From Pseudomonadota bacterium (GTDB lineage Bacteria > Pseudomonadota > Alphaproteobacteria > Rhodospirillales > Magnetospirillaceae), in NCBI GenBank assembly GCA_021793155.1, contig JAJYTF010000032.1, forward strand, positions 1-56,490: a stretch of DNA of 56,490 bases, written 5' to 3'. This document shows positions 34,601 through 42,360 of this stretch, in pieces. Each line of letters starts with the position of its first letter. The first letter of the stretch is position 1. The notes beneath the pieces were generated by a model that was not told the origin of the DNA, searched no databases, and was given only the letters and a program-made list of their open reading frames with translations. The position numbers were made by a program, and so were the translations under genes.

Positions 34601-34766
34601 GCTTCGCCGCCACATGGGCGCGCACCACCCCGGCCAGGCTGTTGCGGTCGGTCACCGCGATAGCCGACAGCCCCAGGGCGGCGGCGGCCAGCACCATCTC
34701 GTCGGGATGGGAGGCGCCCTGCAGGAAGGTGAAATTGGTGGTCACCTGCAACTCGGCGTAATTCAC
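31659..34766 (-). CDS. dnaE2: Error-prone DNA polymerase DnaE2 (ImuC)
   Basis: This 1035-aa C-family polymerase performs damage-induced translesion synthesis together with ImuA and ImuB. It begins with a PHP domain (YAELQVTTNFTFLQGASHP; AIAVTDRNSLAG). The catalytic Asp pair lies in PPDIDVDFEHERREEVI near residue 390, with the palm/fingers region HVGGFVMTRG and GFPESHAASFAHLVY. A helix-hairpin-helix and a C-terminal OB fold (GVIFMTLEDETGVANIVVWP) complete it. GTG at 34766 is the chosen start because it overlaps the imuB stop (GTGA). The longer frame to 34790 only repeats imuB bases. Expression should follow the LexA box before imuB. It lacks the clamp-binding tail of DnaE1, consistent with dependence on ImuB. 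Confidence 0.95.
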   Translation of the reverse strand: MNYAELQVTTNFTFLQGASHPDEMVLAAAALGLSAIAVTDRNSLAGVVRAHVAAKQAGLRLVVGARLDLTDSVSLLCFPTDRAAYGRLSRLLSEGKRRAAKGQCRIGREDVAAYGEGQIIAVLSPDCPDAAFAADLSWWGARFSGRCHLAAQRRFRDDDARRLAALAALAGQAGTPLLATNDVHYHSPARRPLQDMLTCIREGCTIAEAGWRLAANAERHLKPPEEMARLFARYPEAVVCSLGIVERCRFSLDELRYEYPVDDADDGTTPQQRLVRLTSEGAARRYPGGLPEKVNAAIEHELGLIEQLAYAPYFLTVHDLVRFAESRGILCQGRGSAANSAVCYCLGITAVDPAQFDLLFERFVSAARDEPPDIDVDFEHERREEVIQHIYAKYGRERAGLAATVIHYRPRSAIRDVGKALGLSIDTVAALARSRWGRSRDPVAESHLRDLGLDPADRSLRLALALAGELTGFPRHLSQHVGGFVMTRGRLDELVPIENAAMEGRTVIEWDKDDLDALGLLKVDVLALGMLTCIRKGFSLLREHGGSAVDLATVPREDPAVYEMLSRADSVGVFQVESRAQMTMLPRLKPACFYDLVIEVAIVRPGPIQGDMVHPYLRRRQGKEPIDYPSPELEAVLGKTLGVPLFQEQAMRLSIVAGGFTPAEADQLRRAMATFRHAGTVAAFRDKLIDGMAARGYDRSFAERVFRQIEGFGEYGFPESHAASFAHLVYVSAWLKCHHPAVFACALLNSQPMGFYAPAQIVRDVQEHGVEVRPVDVNASRWDCTLEAGENALALRLGFRQVGGFSQADADAVVARRAGGYQSPHALWQQGKLSRPALEALAQADAFGSMGLSRRQALWAVRAFTAPPPPLFAAAGVEAPATGPPVALPAMGLGEEVVEDYAALKLSLKAHPLALLRAALSRLGIAPAQRLQQRHSGRIAVAGLVLVRQRPGSASGVIFMTLEDETGVANIVVWPPLFQRHRAAVLTGRLLRVDGRVQREGQVIHVVAEAIADLTGHLRSLAAATEMKAVSRDFH

Positions 34767-36283
34767 GGAAACACCCCGTGCAGGAACCATCGTGGCTGGC
34801 CGCCTTCACCGTAAAGGCCCTGGCGGAAGAGCCAGAAGCGGCGGCCAGCCTCGTCCTCGACGCAGTAGTAGTCGCGGTCCGGAGCGTTCTGCCGCCACCA
34901 TTCGGCGGACAGGCGTTCCGGACCCTCGGCCCGGCGGATGCGGTGGCTGTGGCGGCGCCAGCGGAACAGCAGCGGCGGGCCGTCGGGTACCGGCGCCACC
35001 GCTTCCACCGCCTCGGGCCGGGACAGCAGGCACAGCGGGCGGCGGAGGATAGGCCAGGTTTCCGCGATGGGCAGGCGGGCCCCCGGGTCGAGGCGGCGGA
35101 CGGCGCGTTCCGGCAAATGGCTTTGCCGCGGCGCGAAGCGCAGCACCCGGCCGAAGCCCAACCGGTTGCTCAGGCTGTCGAGCAGACGGGCGAACTCGTC
35201 TTCGCCCGCTCCGCCCGTGGCTTCCGGCGCCAAGCTGGTCTGTTCGGCCTCCAGCGGCCCGGTCTCGGTCGCCGTCAGCAGCAACATCTCGATGCCGAAA
35301 CCGACATCGAGGCCGGTCAGCGGTTCGGCCAGCAGGCGGAACAGATGGCCGGGCTCGCGGCTGGGCCGGCTGGTGCCGACGGCCAGGCGCCGGACCGAAG
35401 TGTCGAGGCGGAAGGCGGCCAGTTCCAGCCGCCGCACCCCCAGCCGCCGGCATTCCAGCAGCCCGGCCAGGCGCTCCAGCAAGTGACGGGTGGCGGCGGC
35501 CAGGTCTTCCCGCCGTGCAATGGCTTCGGCAAAGGCCAGATGGACCCGTGGCTCCTCGACCGGCCGGAGCGGCGAGACGGGCTCGTCCTGCTCCCCCAGG
35601 GCCTGGTCCAGGCGCAAGGCGACATGGCGGCCGAAACGGGCAGCCAGGGCGGCGCGCGGCAGGGGGTAGAGATCGCCGACGCTTCTCAGGCCGAGGCGCA
35701 CCAGCCCGGCAGCGGTCTCCGGCGGCAAACGCAACGCCGTCACCGGCAAGCCGGCCAAGGCCTTCCGTTGGCTGCCAGGCGCCAGAACGGGATGCCCGGC
35801 ATCGCCGAAGCGGGCCCAAGCCCAGGCGGCGCCGGGCGTGTCGGCCGCCGCGGTGCGGGCTGCGAAACCCAGGCGCCGCAGCCGGCCGAGCAATTCGGCC
35901 AGCAGGCCTTCCTCTCCACCCCGTAAATGGGCGCAGCCACTGATGTCGAGCCACAGGCCGCCGCCCTCGCCGCTTTCGCCCCAGTTGTCGACAGCCGCCC
36001 ATGGCGTATAGGCGATGCAAGCCTCGGCCAGATGGCCGAGCAGCGCCTGGTCGGCTGCCGGATCGGCCGGGGCAAGGCGCAAGCCGGGCACCACCGCCTG
36101 GGCGTCGGCCACCGTCATGCCGGCTTTCAGGCCGGCCAGCCTGGCCGGCCGGTTGACCGCCAGGATCAGCCGGCGGCCATTTGCGGTCGCCGTCGCCAGG
36201 GGCTCGTCCCGCCAATCGGCAACGCGCCGGCATAGCCGGTCGGTGGCCAGGCGGGGCAGCCAGACGGAGACAATGCGTTTCAT
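34763..36283 (-). CDS. imuB: ImuB, inactive Y-family polymerase of the SOS mutasome
   Basis: This 506-aa DinB/UmuC-like protein bridges the beta clamp, ImuA and DnaE2. It starts KRIVSVWLPRLATDRLCRR where active Y-family enzymes have their first catalytic Asp. The place of the SxDE motif reads AAVDNWGESGEGGGLWLDISG, so the active-site acidic residues are not conserved, as known for ImuB. A little-finger-like domain and a family C-terminus (WWRQNAPDRDYYCVEDEAGRRFWLFR) follow. ATG at 36283 has GGTGGGG upstream, with a perfect LexA box ending 29 bases before it. Its stop overlaps the dnaE2 GTG. In many alphaproteobacteria imuA directly precedes imuB; here imuA lies about 6 kb away. Confidence 0.93.
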   Translation of the reverse strand: MKRIVSVWLPRLATDRLCRRVADWRDEPLATATANGRRLILAVNRPARLAGLKAGMTVADAQAVVPGLRLAPADPAADQALLGHLAEACIAYTPWAAVDNWGESGEGGGLWLDISGCAHLRGGEEGLLAELLGRLRRLGFAARTAAADTPGAAWAWARFGDAGHPVLAPGSQRKALAGLPVTALRLPPETAAGLVRLGLRSVGDLYPLPRAALAARFGRHVALRLDQALGEQDEPVSPLRPVEEPRVHLAFAEAIARREDLAAATRHLLERLAGLLECRRLGVRRLELAAFRLDTSVRRLAVGTSRPSREPGHLFRLLAEPLTGLDVGFGIEMLLLTATETGPLEAEQTSLAPEATGGAGEDEFARLLDSLSNRLGFGRVLRFAPRQSHLPERAVRRLDPGARLPIAETWPILRRPLCLLSRPEAVEAVAPVPDGPPLLFRWRRHSHRIRRAEGPERLSAEWWRQNAPDRDYYCVEDEAGRRFWLFRQGLYGEGGQPRWFLHGVFP

Positions 36284-36297
36284 CGCCCCACCACTTT

Positions 36298-36312
36298 GTT
36301 CATGCTTTGTTC
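36298..36312 (-). promoter_or_regulatory. LexA box (SOS operator) of imuB-dnaE2
   Basis: The bases GTTCATGCTTTGTTC fit the alphaproteobacterial LexA consensus GTTC-N7-GTTC exactly. The box lies 15-29 bases upstream of the imuB start codon, where LexA would block transcription of imuB-dnaE2. A second box of the same form precedes imuA at 43100-43114. Confidence 0.88.
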
Positions 36313-36346
36313 TATTTTGTGCACATATTCGAGTCAAGCAAGCGAT

Positions 36347-37087
36347 TCAAAGCGGATATCCGTCCGGATCCTTGCCCCGCACACGCCGCCATAGGACCTG
36401 AAAGTTCAGGCGGTTGGCGACCACGATGAACACCTTGCGCAACCGGCCGGGCGGGCAGGCGATGGGTCTTACGGCATGCCAGGAATGCTTGGTCCGCTTG
36501 ATGACGAAGCTGCGGTTGCCCAACATCTCGGATGCGGCAACCTGGGAGAGGGCTTCGAAATCGGGCGCCGAGTGCGACGGCAGCCGGCCTTCGTCGTCCA
36601 GGACCACGGTTTGTCCGCCCCAAGCCGGATCCCAATCCTCCTCGGTATTGAAGTAGAAGATATGCGAGCCGATTTTCCGGCTGGCGTCGGTATGGGGAGA
36701 AACCGAAGCGCCGGCCGGCGCGAAATGCCAATGCATGGACAGGACGGGCTGTTCCTGCGGCTTGATGTCGAAGATGGTGCGCAGGAATGCCAGATACGCC
36801 GGCGCCTGCAATTCTCCGATGAACTGCCGCCAGATCGGCGACAGATCGCCATCCAATCGCGGATGGTACTGCAGGGCATAGCGGTCGTGACTTTGCTGGC
36901 CGTGGCCACGCCCATTGCCGAATTCAGGCTTGAACAGATCGAGCCTCGGCAATTCGGCACAAAGGCTCTGGAATTTATCCTGTCGGATAACACCCTGCAG
37001 TCCCATCCAGGGAAAGGGATTCCGGTTGAGGAATTCCGAGGATCGCTCGCCAATCTCCAATAGACGGCAACTGTCGAGATAGGTCAT
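36347..37087 (-). CDS. 2-oxoglutarate/Fe(II)-dependent oxygenase (prolyl-4-hydroxylase-like)
   Basis: This 246-aa protein has the double-stranded beta-helix oxygenase pattern. The iron ligands His and Asp lie in SPHTDASRK and the distal His in TKHSWHAVRPI; the basic residue expected to hold 2-oxoglutarate may be Arg in VRPI or just after it. GGQTVVLDDEGRLP and YFNTEEDWDPAWGG between them fit the PF13640-type fold. The substrate is unknown; relatives hydroxylate Pro or Asp in proteins, or act on small molecules. The chosen ATG at 37087 begins MTYLDSCRLLE; an ATG at 37141 is also open and neither has a strong ribosome site. It diverges from phhA, and its 3' end abuts the LexA box of imuB. Confidence 0.72.
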   Translation of the reverse strand: MTYLDSCRLLEIGERSSEFLNRNPFPWMGLQGVIRQDKFQSLCAELPRLDLFKPEFGNGRGHGQQSHDRYALQYHPRLDGDLSPIWRQFIGELQAPAYLAFLRTIFDIKPQEQPVLSMHWHFAPAGASVSPHTDASRKIGSHIFYFNTEEDWDPAWGGQTVVLDDEGRLPSHSAPDFEALSQVAASEMLGNRSFVIKRTKHSWHAVRPIACPPGRLRKVFIVVANRLNFQVLWRRVRGKDPDGYPL

Positions 37088-37319
37088 GGGAGCCACGCCA
37101 AGTTGCGAAACCAAACCGCCGGAGCCGATGCGCAATGACATTGGGAATCACGCCGGCTCGCCGGAACTGGACGAGCGACCGGCCTGCGGTCTGGCCATCC
37201 GCCCGAATGGCAACCGGGCGAAAGATCCTGGACGTGACCTCGTCCGGACAGCGTTCCCTTGTTGATCCCGCGGCCGCCTCCTCCCACTTTACAACTATGC
37301 CTTTTGCGAGGTTTCTCAC

Positions 37320-38153
37320 ATGCTTGGGATGCCTGCAGAGCGCCCGGCGGCGGATTTCACCATCGACCAGGACTGGCCGGCCTACGCTCCCGATGAGCAC
37401 CAGCGCTGGCGCACCTTGTTCCGGCGTCAGGAAGCCCAACTGGTCGGCCGCGCCGCCACGGAATTCCTCGCCGGACTCGATATCCTGGGGACGGCCGGCG
37501 ACGGCATCCCCGACTTCCAGCGCCTGAACGCGATTCTATGGCCGCGCACCGGTTGGCGCGTGGTGGCGGTTCCCGGCCTGGTCCCCGATGCCGTGTTCTT
37601 CGCCCATCTGGCGGCTCGCCGCTTCCCTGCCGCCCGGTTCATCCGGCCGGCCGAGCGCATGGACTACATCCAGGAGCCCGACGTCTTCCACGACGTCTTC
37701 GGCCATGTGCCGCTGCTGGCCAATCCCATCTTCGCCGATTTCATGGCGGCCTATGGCCGGCAGGGGCTGGCGGCACTGGGGCGCAACCGGCTCGACAACC
37801 TGGCCCGGCTCTATTGGTACACGGTGGAGTTCGGCCTGATCCGCACCCCGCAGGGCCTGCGCATCTACGGATCGGGCATCGTCTCTTCGCGGGCCGAGGT
37901 GCTCTACAGCCTGGAGGATCCCCGGCCGCGCCGCATCGCCTTCGACCTTGAACGGGTGATGCGCAGCCGGTATCGCATCGACGCCTTCCAGGAAACCTAT
38001 TTCGTCATCGACGACTATCGCGACCTGTTCGCCGCCCTCGACCGCGATCTCTCCGCCATCTACAAGCGCGTCGCCGCCCGGCCCGCTCTCGCCCCCGGCG
38101 AGGCCTGCGCCGAGGACCGATGTATTCCCCTTGCCGCGGAGGCCCGGCCATGA
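37320..38153 (+). CDS. phhA: Phenylalanine 4-monooxygenase
   Basis: This 277-aa pterin-dependent hydroxylase converts Phe to Tyr in the cytoplasm. The iron ligands are visible: His124 and His129 in PDVFHDVFGHVP and Glu170 in LYWYTVEFGL. The family stretches PRTGWRVVAVPGL, MDYIQEPDVFHD and GSGIVSSRAEVLYSL are intact, and the length suits the bacterial enzyme, which lacks the regulatory domain of animal forms. GAGG lies eight bases before the ATG. It overlaps hppD by four bases (ATGA), coupling the first step of aromatic amino acid breakdown to the ring-forming step. A pterin recycling gene (phhB) is not adjacent. No sigma-54 promoter was seen upstream. Confidence 0.95.
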   Translation: MLGMPAERPAADFTIDQDWPAYAPDEHQRWRTLFRRQEAQLVGRAATEFLAGLDILGTAGDGIPDFQRLNAILWPRTGWRVVAVPGLVPDAVFFAHLAARRFPAARFIRPAERMDYIQEPDVFHDVFGHVPLLANPIFADFMAAYGRQGLAALGRNRLDNLARLYWYTVEFGLIRTPQGLRIYGSGIVSSRAEVLYSLEDPRPRRIAFDLERVMRSRYRIDAFQETYFVIDDYRDLFAALDRDLSAIYKRVAARPALAPGEACAEDRCIPLAAEARP

Positions 38154-39187
38154 CGGCATTTCCCCACAGCTTCGGCTTCGTCGAATTCACCGACCCCGAA
38201 CCGGAACGGCTGCGCCGGCTGTTCGCCACCCTTGGCTTCACGCCGGCCGGGCGCCACCGCAGCCGTCGGGTGGAAGCATGGCGGCAAGGGCAAATCCTCT
38301 TCCTGCTGAACGCCGAGCCCGAGGGGTTCGCCGCGCGCTTCGCCGCCCGGCACGGCCCCGGAGTAAGCGGCTTCGCCCTGGTGGTGGACGACGCCCGGAC
38401 GGCGGAACGCCAAGCGCTGGCTTGCGGCGGCCACCTCAGCCTCTCCCGGCCCGATCTGCCGCTGCCGGCGCTGGAAGGGGTCGACCGCACCGTCCTCTAT
38501 CTTCTCGACCGAAAAGGGCTGGACTACCTGGCCGAGGCGTTCCCCGACACCGGCAGGGCGACGGCGGGACACGGCCTGCTGACCATCGACCACCTGACCC
38601 ACAATGTCCGCCGCGGCGGCATGGATGTCTGGGCGGACTTCTATCACCGCGCCTTCGCTCTCGAGCAGATCCGCTATTTCGCCATCACTGGGCGCCACAG
38701 CGGCTTGCGCAGCCGGGCCATGGCCAGCCCCGATGGCGGAGTGCGCATCCCGATCAACGAATCGGCCGACGATCGCTCGCAAATCGAGGAGTTCCTTCAG
38801 CAGTACAATGGTGAAGGAGTCCAGCACATCGCCTTGTCGACCGCCGACATCACCGCCACGGTGGCGGCACTCAAGGCCGGCGGGGTGCCGTTCCTCGATA
38901 CCCCCGACACCTATTACGAAGCGATCGACAACCGCCTGCCGGACCACGGCCTGGACCTCGGGCAGTTGCGCCGCGATCGCATCCTGGTCGACGGCGGGCC
39001 GGCGCAAGGGGGTGGGCTACTGCTGCAGATCTTCACCACCACCCTGATCGGCCCGATCTTCTTCGAGGTCATCGAGCGCCGCGGCAACCAGGGCTTCGGC
39101 GAGGGCAACTTCCAGGCCCTGTTCGAAGCCGTCGAGCAGGACCAGATCCGCCGCGGAGTGCTGACGCCATCAGCCGTACCCCCATGA
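38150..39187 (+). CDS. hppD: 4-hydroxyphenylpyruvate dioxygenase
   Basis: This 345-aa Fe(II) dioxygenase makes homogentisate from 4-hydroxyphenylpyruvate in the tyrosine breakdown route. The metal ligands are His148 (IDHLTHNV), His226 (VQHIALST) and Glu306 (FFEVIERRG), followed by the C-terminal FGEGNFQALFEAVE gate helix. Two VOC-type halves are present. ATG at 38150 overlaps the phhA stop by four bases, so the enzymes are made together. The intervening aminotransferase and the homogentisate ring-cleavage genes are not in this window. Homogentisate could feed catabolism or pyomelanin. Confidence 0.95.
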   Translation: MTAFPHSFGFVEFTDPEPERLRRLFATLGFTPAGRHRSRRVEAWRQGQILFLLNAEPEGFAARFAARHGPGVSGFALVVDDARTAERQALACGGHLSLSRPDLPLPALEGVDRTVLYLLDRKGLDYLAEAFPDTGRATAGHGLLTIDHLTHNVRRGGMDVWADFYHRAFALEQIRYFAITGRHSGLRSRAMASPDGGVRIPINESADDRSQIEEFLQQYNGEGVQHIALSTADITATVAALKAGGVPFLDTPDTYYEAIDNRLPDHGLDLGQLRRDRILVDGGPAQGGGLLLQIFTTTLIGPIFFEVIERRGNQGFGEGNFQALFEAVEQDQIRRGVLTPSAVPP

Positions 39188-39410
39188 TCCGCGCTAAGAG
39201 CCTTCATTCCCGGCGGACCCATGTGGCATCTCCGCGGGCGGCTTCTCGGGGCCGGTCACCCGGATGATCGACAGACGAGATAGCGGTGAAGATCGAGGCC
39301 CGCGCCCGGCGCTTGCGGGAGCCAACATCTACCGGACGGCTTGAGTGAAGCGGGCAAGACGAACTATCTTCATCTCGTCTTCCATCAGGAGCCGTGGGGC
39401 CGAGGGCCGC

Positions 39411-39815
39411 ATGACCGCCCTATCCGACGCCGATATACTTTCCGCCCTGCGGGACGCGCTGCCTGAAGTGACGGCGGCCTATTTGTTCGGCAGTCGCGCC
39501 GAGGGTGCGGAATGCGCTGCCAGCGACGTCGATCTGGCCGTTCTGTTGCCCGAGCACCGCGATGCGGTCGGATTGTGGGAGACCGGTGAGAGGATTGCCC
39601 GGGCACTGGGCGCCGACGTCGACCTGCTGGACCTGCGTGCCGCCAGCACGGTGATGCAGTGGCAGATCGTCACCACCGGCCGCCGCCTGTTCGCCAAGGG
39701 CGATGAAGCAGATCTCTACGAGGTCTTCATCCTGGCGGAAATGACCTCGCTCAACGAGGCTCGCGCGCCGCTGATCGCCGATATTCAACGAGAAGGACGC
39801 GTTCATGGTGGATAA
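39411..39815 (+). CDS. mntA: MntA-type minimal nucleotidyltransferase antitoxin
   Basis: This 134-aa minimal nucleotidyltransferase has the signature FGSRAEGAECAASDVDLAVL near residue 25, where the GS and DxD residues form the active site, with a third acidic position in VDLLDLR near 85. In characterised HepT/MntA pairs the MntA enzyme AMPylates the HepT toxin on its Tyr and neutralises it. ATG at 39411 follows GAGGGC, and the frame upstream of it is not protein-like. It overlaps hepT by 11 bases. The 223-base gap from hppD holds nothing I recognise. Confidence 0.87.
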   Translation: MTALSDADILSALRDALPEVTAAYLFGSRAEGAECAASDVDLAVLLPEHRDAVGLWETGERIARALGADVDLLDLRAASTVMQWQIVTTGRRLFAKGDEADLYEVFILAEMTSLNEARAPLIADIQREGRVHGG

Positions 39816-40230
39816 TGTTCTGCTCAACAAGGCAGCCACCATCGAGCGCTGCGTCACCCGGGCAAAGGATGAATATCACAAGGATCCGGCCTCGTTCGCC
39901 ATCGACTTCACCCGGCAGGATGCGGCGGTCCTCAATATCCAGCGCGCCTGCGAGGCCTGCCTCGACATGGGACATGCCGTCATCCGCCGCGACCGCCTGG
40001 GCATTCCCCAGAGCGCCCGCGACGTGTTCGCCTTGCTGGCCCAGGCAGGGCGGATCGCCCCTGACCTTGCCACCGTACTGCAGCGCATGGTCGGTTATCG
40101 CAACATTGCCGTTCACGACTACCAGACGCTTCAACTGCCGATCACCGTGGCGGTGATCGAACGCCATCTGGGCGATTTCCTGGCTTTCAGCCACGCGATC
40201 CTGCGGCGGGAGGGTGCACCGCCTCAGTAA
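39805..40230 (+). CDS. hepT: HepT-type HEPN-domain toxin (DUF86)
   Basis: This 141-aa all-helical HEPN protein carries the ribonuclease motif R-x4-H-x-Y as RNIAVHDY near residue 106. The Tyr is the site that MntA modifies in known systems. ATG at 39805 lies within the end of mntA, so the pair is coupled. HepT toxins act as RNases on tRNA or mRNA and are implicated in stress or phage responses. Its 3' end overlaps that of the convergent ggt gene by seven bases. Confidence 0.87.
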   Translation: MVDNVLLNKAATIERCVTRAKDEYHKDPASFAIDFTRQDAAVLNIQRACEACLDMGHAVIRRDRLGIPQSARDVFALLAQAGRIAPDLATVLQRMVGYRNIAVHDYQTLQLPITVAVIERHLGDFLAFSHAILRREGAPPQ

Positions 40231-41933
40231 CGCACCGCCCGGCGATCATCCACGCCGCCGAAGCAGCGATAGCCGTCCTCCGTCTTGCCGATGGCCGGGC
40301 CGCCGGTCAGGATGGCGATGGAATCGCCCCACGGATTTTGTTGCACCAACTTGTAGCCCATGCCTTCCAGCACCGCCCTGGTATCGGCGGACAGGGCGAA
40401 AGGCTCGACGAAAATCTCATCCGGCCGCCATTGATGATGGATCCGCGGGGCATCGACCGCCTCCTGCACGTTCATGCCGTAATCCACCATGTCGAGGAAG
40501 GTTTCCAGGACGATGGTGATGATGCGCGGCCCGCCGGCGCTGCCCAGCACCATGACCGCCTTGCCGTCTCTGGTGACCACGGTCGGGCTCATCGAGGACA
40601 GCGGCGTCTTGTGCGGAGCGATCCGGTTGGCCTCGCCCTGCACCAATCCGAAGATGTTGGGGACCCCCGGCTTCAGGGTGAAATCGTCCATCGTGTCGTT
40701 GAGCAGGATACCGGTACCGGCGGGAGTTACACGGGCGCCGAAAAAGTTGTTGAGCGAATAGGTCACGCCGACGGCGTTACCGTCCTTGTCCACCACCGAA
40801 TAATGGGTTGTTTCACTGCCTTCATGCGGCGGCGTGCCGGGGCCGAGATCCTGCGAATTGCCGGCTTTGTCGGGATCGATCCTGGCGCGGACGGCCTCGG
40901 CGTAGCCCTTGTCGAGCAGATGCCCGACCGGGTTTTGCACGAAGTCGGGATCACCCAGGGCACTGTCGCGGTCGACATAGGCGTGCCGCATCGCTTCGAC
41001 CATGTAATGGATGGTCTTGGCCGAATTGAATCCCCAGTCGCGCAGCGGGTAGGGCTCAAGAATATTCAATATTTCGCACAAGGCTATGCCACCTGAACTC
41101 GGCGGTGGAGCCGAGTACAGCGTGTAGCCTTTGTAGCTGCAGGCGATCGGCTTCATTTCGCGGACCGCATACTGCTCGAAATCGGTCTTGCTCAACAGCC
41201 CGCCATTCGCCCGGCTGGCCGCCACGATCTTCTCGGCCACCGGGCCGTGATAGAATCCGTCCGCCCCCAGCCGGGCGATCCCGCGCAATACCTTCGCCAG
41301 ATCCTTCTGCACCAGGACGTCGCCGGGACCATAGGGCTGACCATGGCTCAAGAAGATCGCCGCGCTCGGCGGGTCCTTGCGGAAATCTTCGGCCGCCGCC
41401 ATGAGGCCGGCGGCGTCGGAATCGGTGAGCTTGAAGCCTTTTTCCGCCAGGGCGATGGCCGGGGTCATGACTTGCCGGCGACTCATGCGGCCGTATTTCC
41501 GCAAGGCCAGATCGAAACCGGCAACGCTGCCCGGTACGGCGGCGGCCCGATAGCCGAGGATGCTGGCCTCGGGAATGACGTTGCCGGCCTGGTCGAGATA
41601 CATGTCGGCGGTGGCCGCCAGTGGCGCCTTCTCGCGGAAATCGAGGAATGTGGTGCGGCCGTCGGCGAAGCGAATGGTCATGAAACCGCCGCCGCCCAGA
41701 TTGCCCGCCGCCGGATAGACGACGGCCAGGGTGTAGCCGATGGCGACGGCGGCGTCGATGGCGTTGCCGCCGCGACGCAGGATTTCGTTGCCGACCCGGG
41801 TTGCAAGGACATGTACGCTGGCCACCATCCCGTCCCTGCTGGCGATGGGTGGCGGCGATGCGGCGCCGGCCGAACCGGACAGCGCAAGAAGAGCGCCCAG
41901 TCCCAGGAAAGCGGCAAGGCGTCGCAGATGCAT
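40224..41933 (-). CDS. ggt: Gamma-glutamyltranspeptidase
   Basis: This 569-aa periplasmic proenzyme cleaves gamma-glutamyl bonds of glutathione and related peptides. A Sec signal (about residues 1-25, ending SGSAGAA) is followed by the family start SRDGMVASVHVLAT. Self-cleavage would occur before Thr375 in SETTHYSVVDKDGNAVGVTYSLN, creating the small subunit and its nucleophile. The downstream LSSMSPT and GSAGGPRIITIV pockets and the N-terminal GGNAIDAAVA block are intact. Length matches two-chain bacterial GGTs. ATG at 41933 begins the signal peptide. It is transcribed alone, convergent with hepT and divergent from the cupin gene. Confidence 0.95.
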   Translation of the reverse strand: MHLRRLAAFLGLGALLALSGSAGAASPPPIASRDGMVASVHVLATRVGNEILRRGGNAIDAAVAIGYTLAVVYPAAGNLGGGGFMTIRFADGRTTFLDFREKAPLAATADMYLDQAGNVIPEASILGYRAAAVPGSVAGFDLALRKYGRMSRRQVMTPAIALAEKGFKLTDSDAAGLMAAAEDFRKDPPSAAIFLSHGQPYGPGDVLVQKDLAKVLRGIARLGADGFYHGPVAEKIVAASRANGGLLSKTDFEQYAVREMKPIACSYKGYTLYSAPPPSSGGIALCEILNILEPYPLRDWGFNSAKTIHYMVEAMRHAYVDRDSALGDPDFVQNPVGHLLDKGYAEAVRARIDPDKAGNSQDLGPGTPPHEGSETTHYSVVDKDGNAVGVTYSLNNFFGARVTPAGTGILLNDTMDDFTLKPGVPNIFGLVQGEANRIAPHKTPLSSMSPTVVTRDGKAVMVLGSAGGPRIITIVLETFLDMVDYGMNVQEAVDAPRIHHQWRPDEIFVEPFALSADTRAVLEGMGYKLVQQNPWGDSIAILTGGPAIGKTEDGYRCFGGVDDRRAVRY

Positions 41934-42012
41934 GGGCCGGTTCTTTCAACAGTGGCGACCGACGGCATCATGCCTGGGAAACGGAATGGCTGAAAGCTGA
42001 GGGAAGGTGATA

Positions 42013-42360
42013 ATGCAGACCATGGCCGGCAATCTTTTCGCCAATCTTCCAGGTCGGCCTGCCGACGAGGTGGTGACCGCGCTGGCCGCCGCGCCGGGGC
42101 TGCGCATCGAGCGCATCGTCTCGACCGGCCAGGCCAGCCCGCCGGATTTCTGGTACGACCAGGACCAGGCCGAATGGGTGATGGTGGTGTCGGGCTCGGC
42201 GGTGCTGCGGTTCGCTGATGAGGCCGAGCCGCGGCATTTGACTGCGGGCGATTACCTGCTGATCCCGCCGCATCAGCGTCATCGGGTGGAGCGGACCGAC
42301 CCGGCCACGCCGACGGTCTGGCTGGCCGTCCATTTCGACGGCAGACTGGCGGAGGACTGA
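42013..42360 (+). CDS. Small cupin-domain protein
   Basis: This 115-aa single cupin has the barrel signature EWVMVVSGSAVLRF followed by AGDYLLIPPHQRHRVE. The second half includes the PxxxxHxV metal-site His, but the first motif keeps Glu (AEW) without the usual HxH pair, so metal binding may be altered. Cupins of this size are often sugar- or metal-binding enzymes or sensors; no specific role can be assigned. ATG at 42013 has GAAGG five bases before it; a GTG two codons earlier is an alternative. It diverges from ggt, and its last 82 bases are antisense to the end of imuA. Confidence 0.75.
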   Translation: MQTMAGNLFANLPGRPADEVVTALAAAPGLRIERIVSTGQASPPDFWYDQDQAEWVMVVSGSAVLRFADEAEPRHLTAGDYLLIPPHQRHRVERTDPATPTVWLAVHFDGRLAED

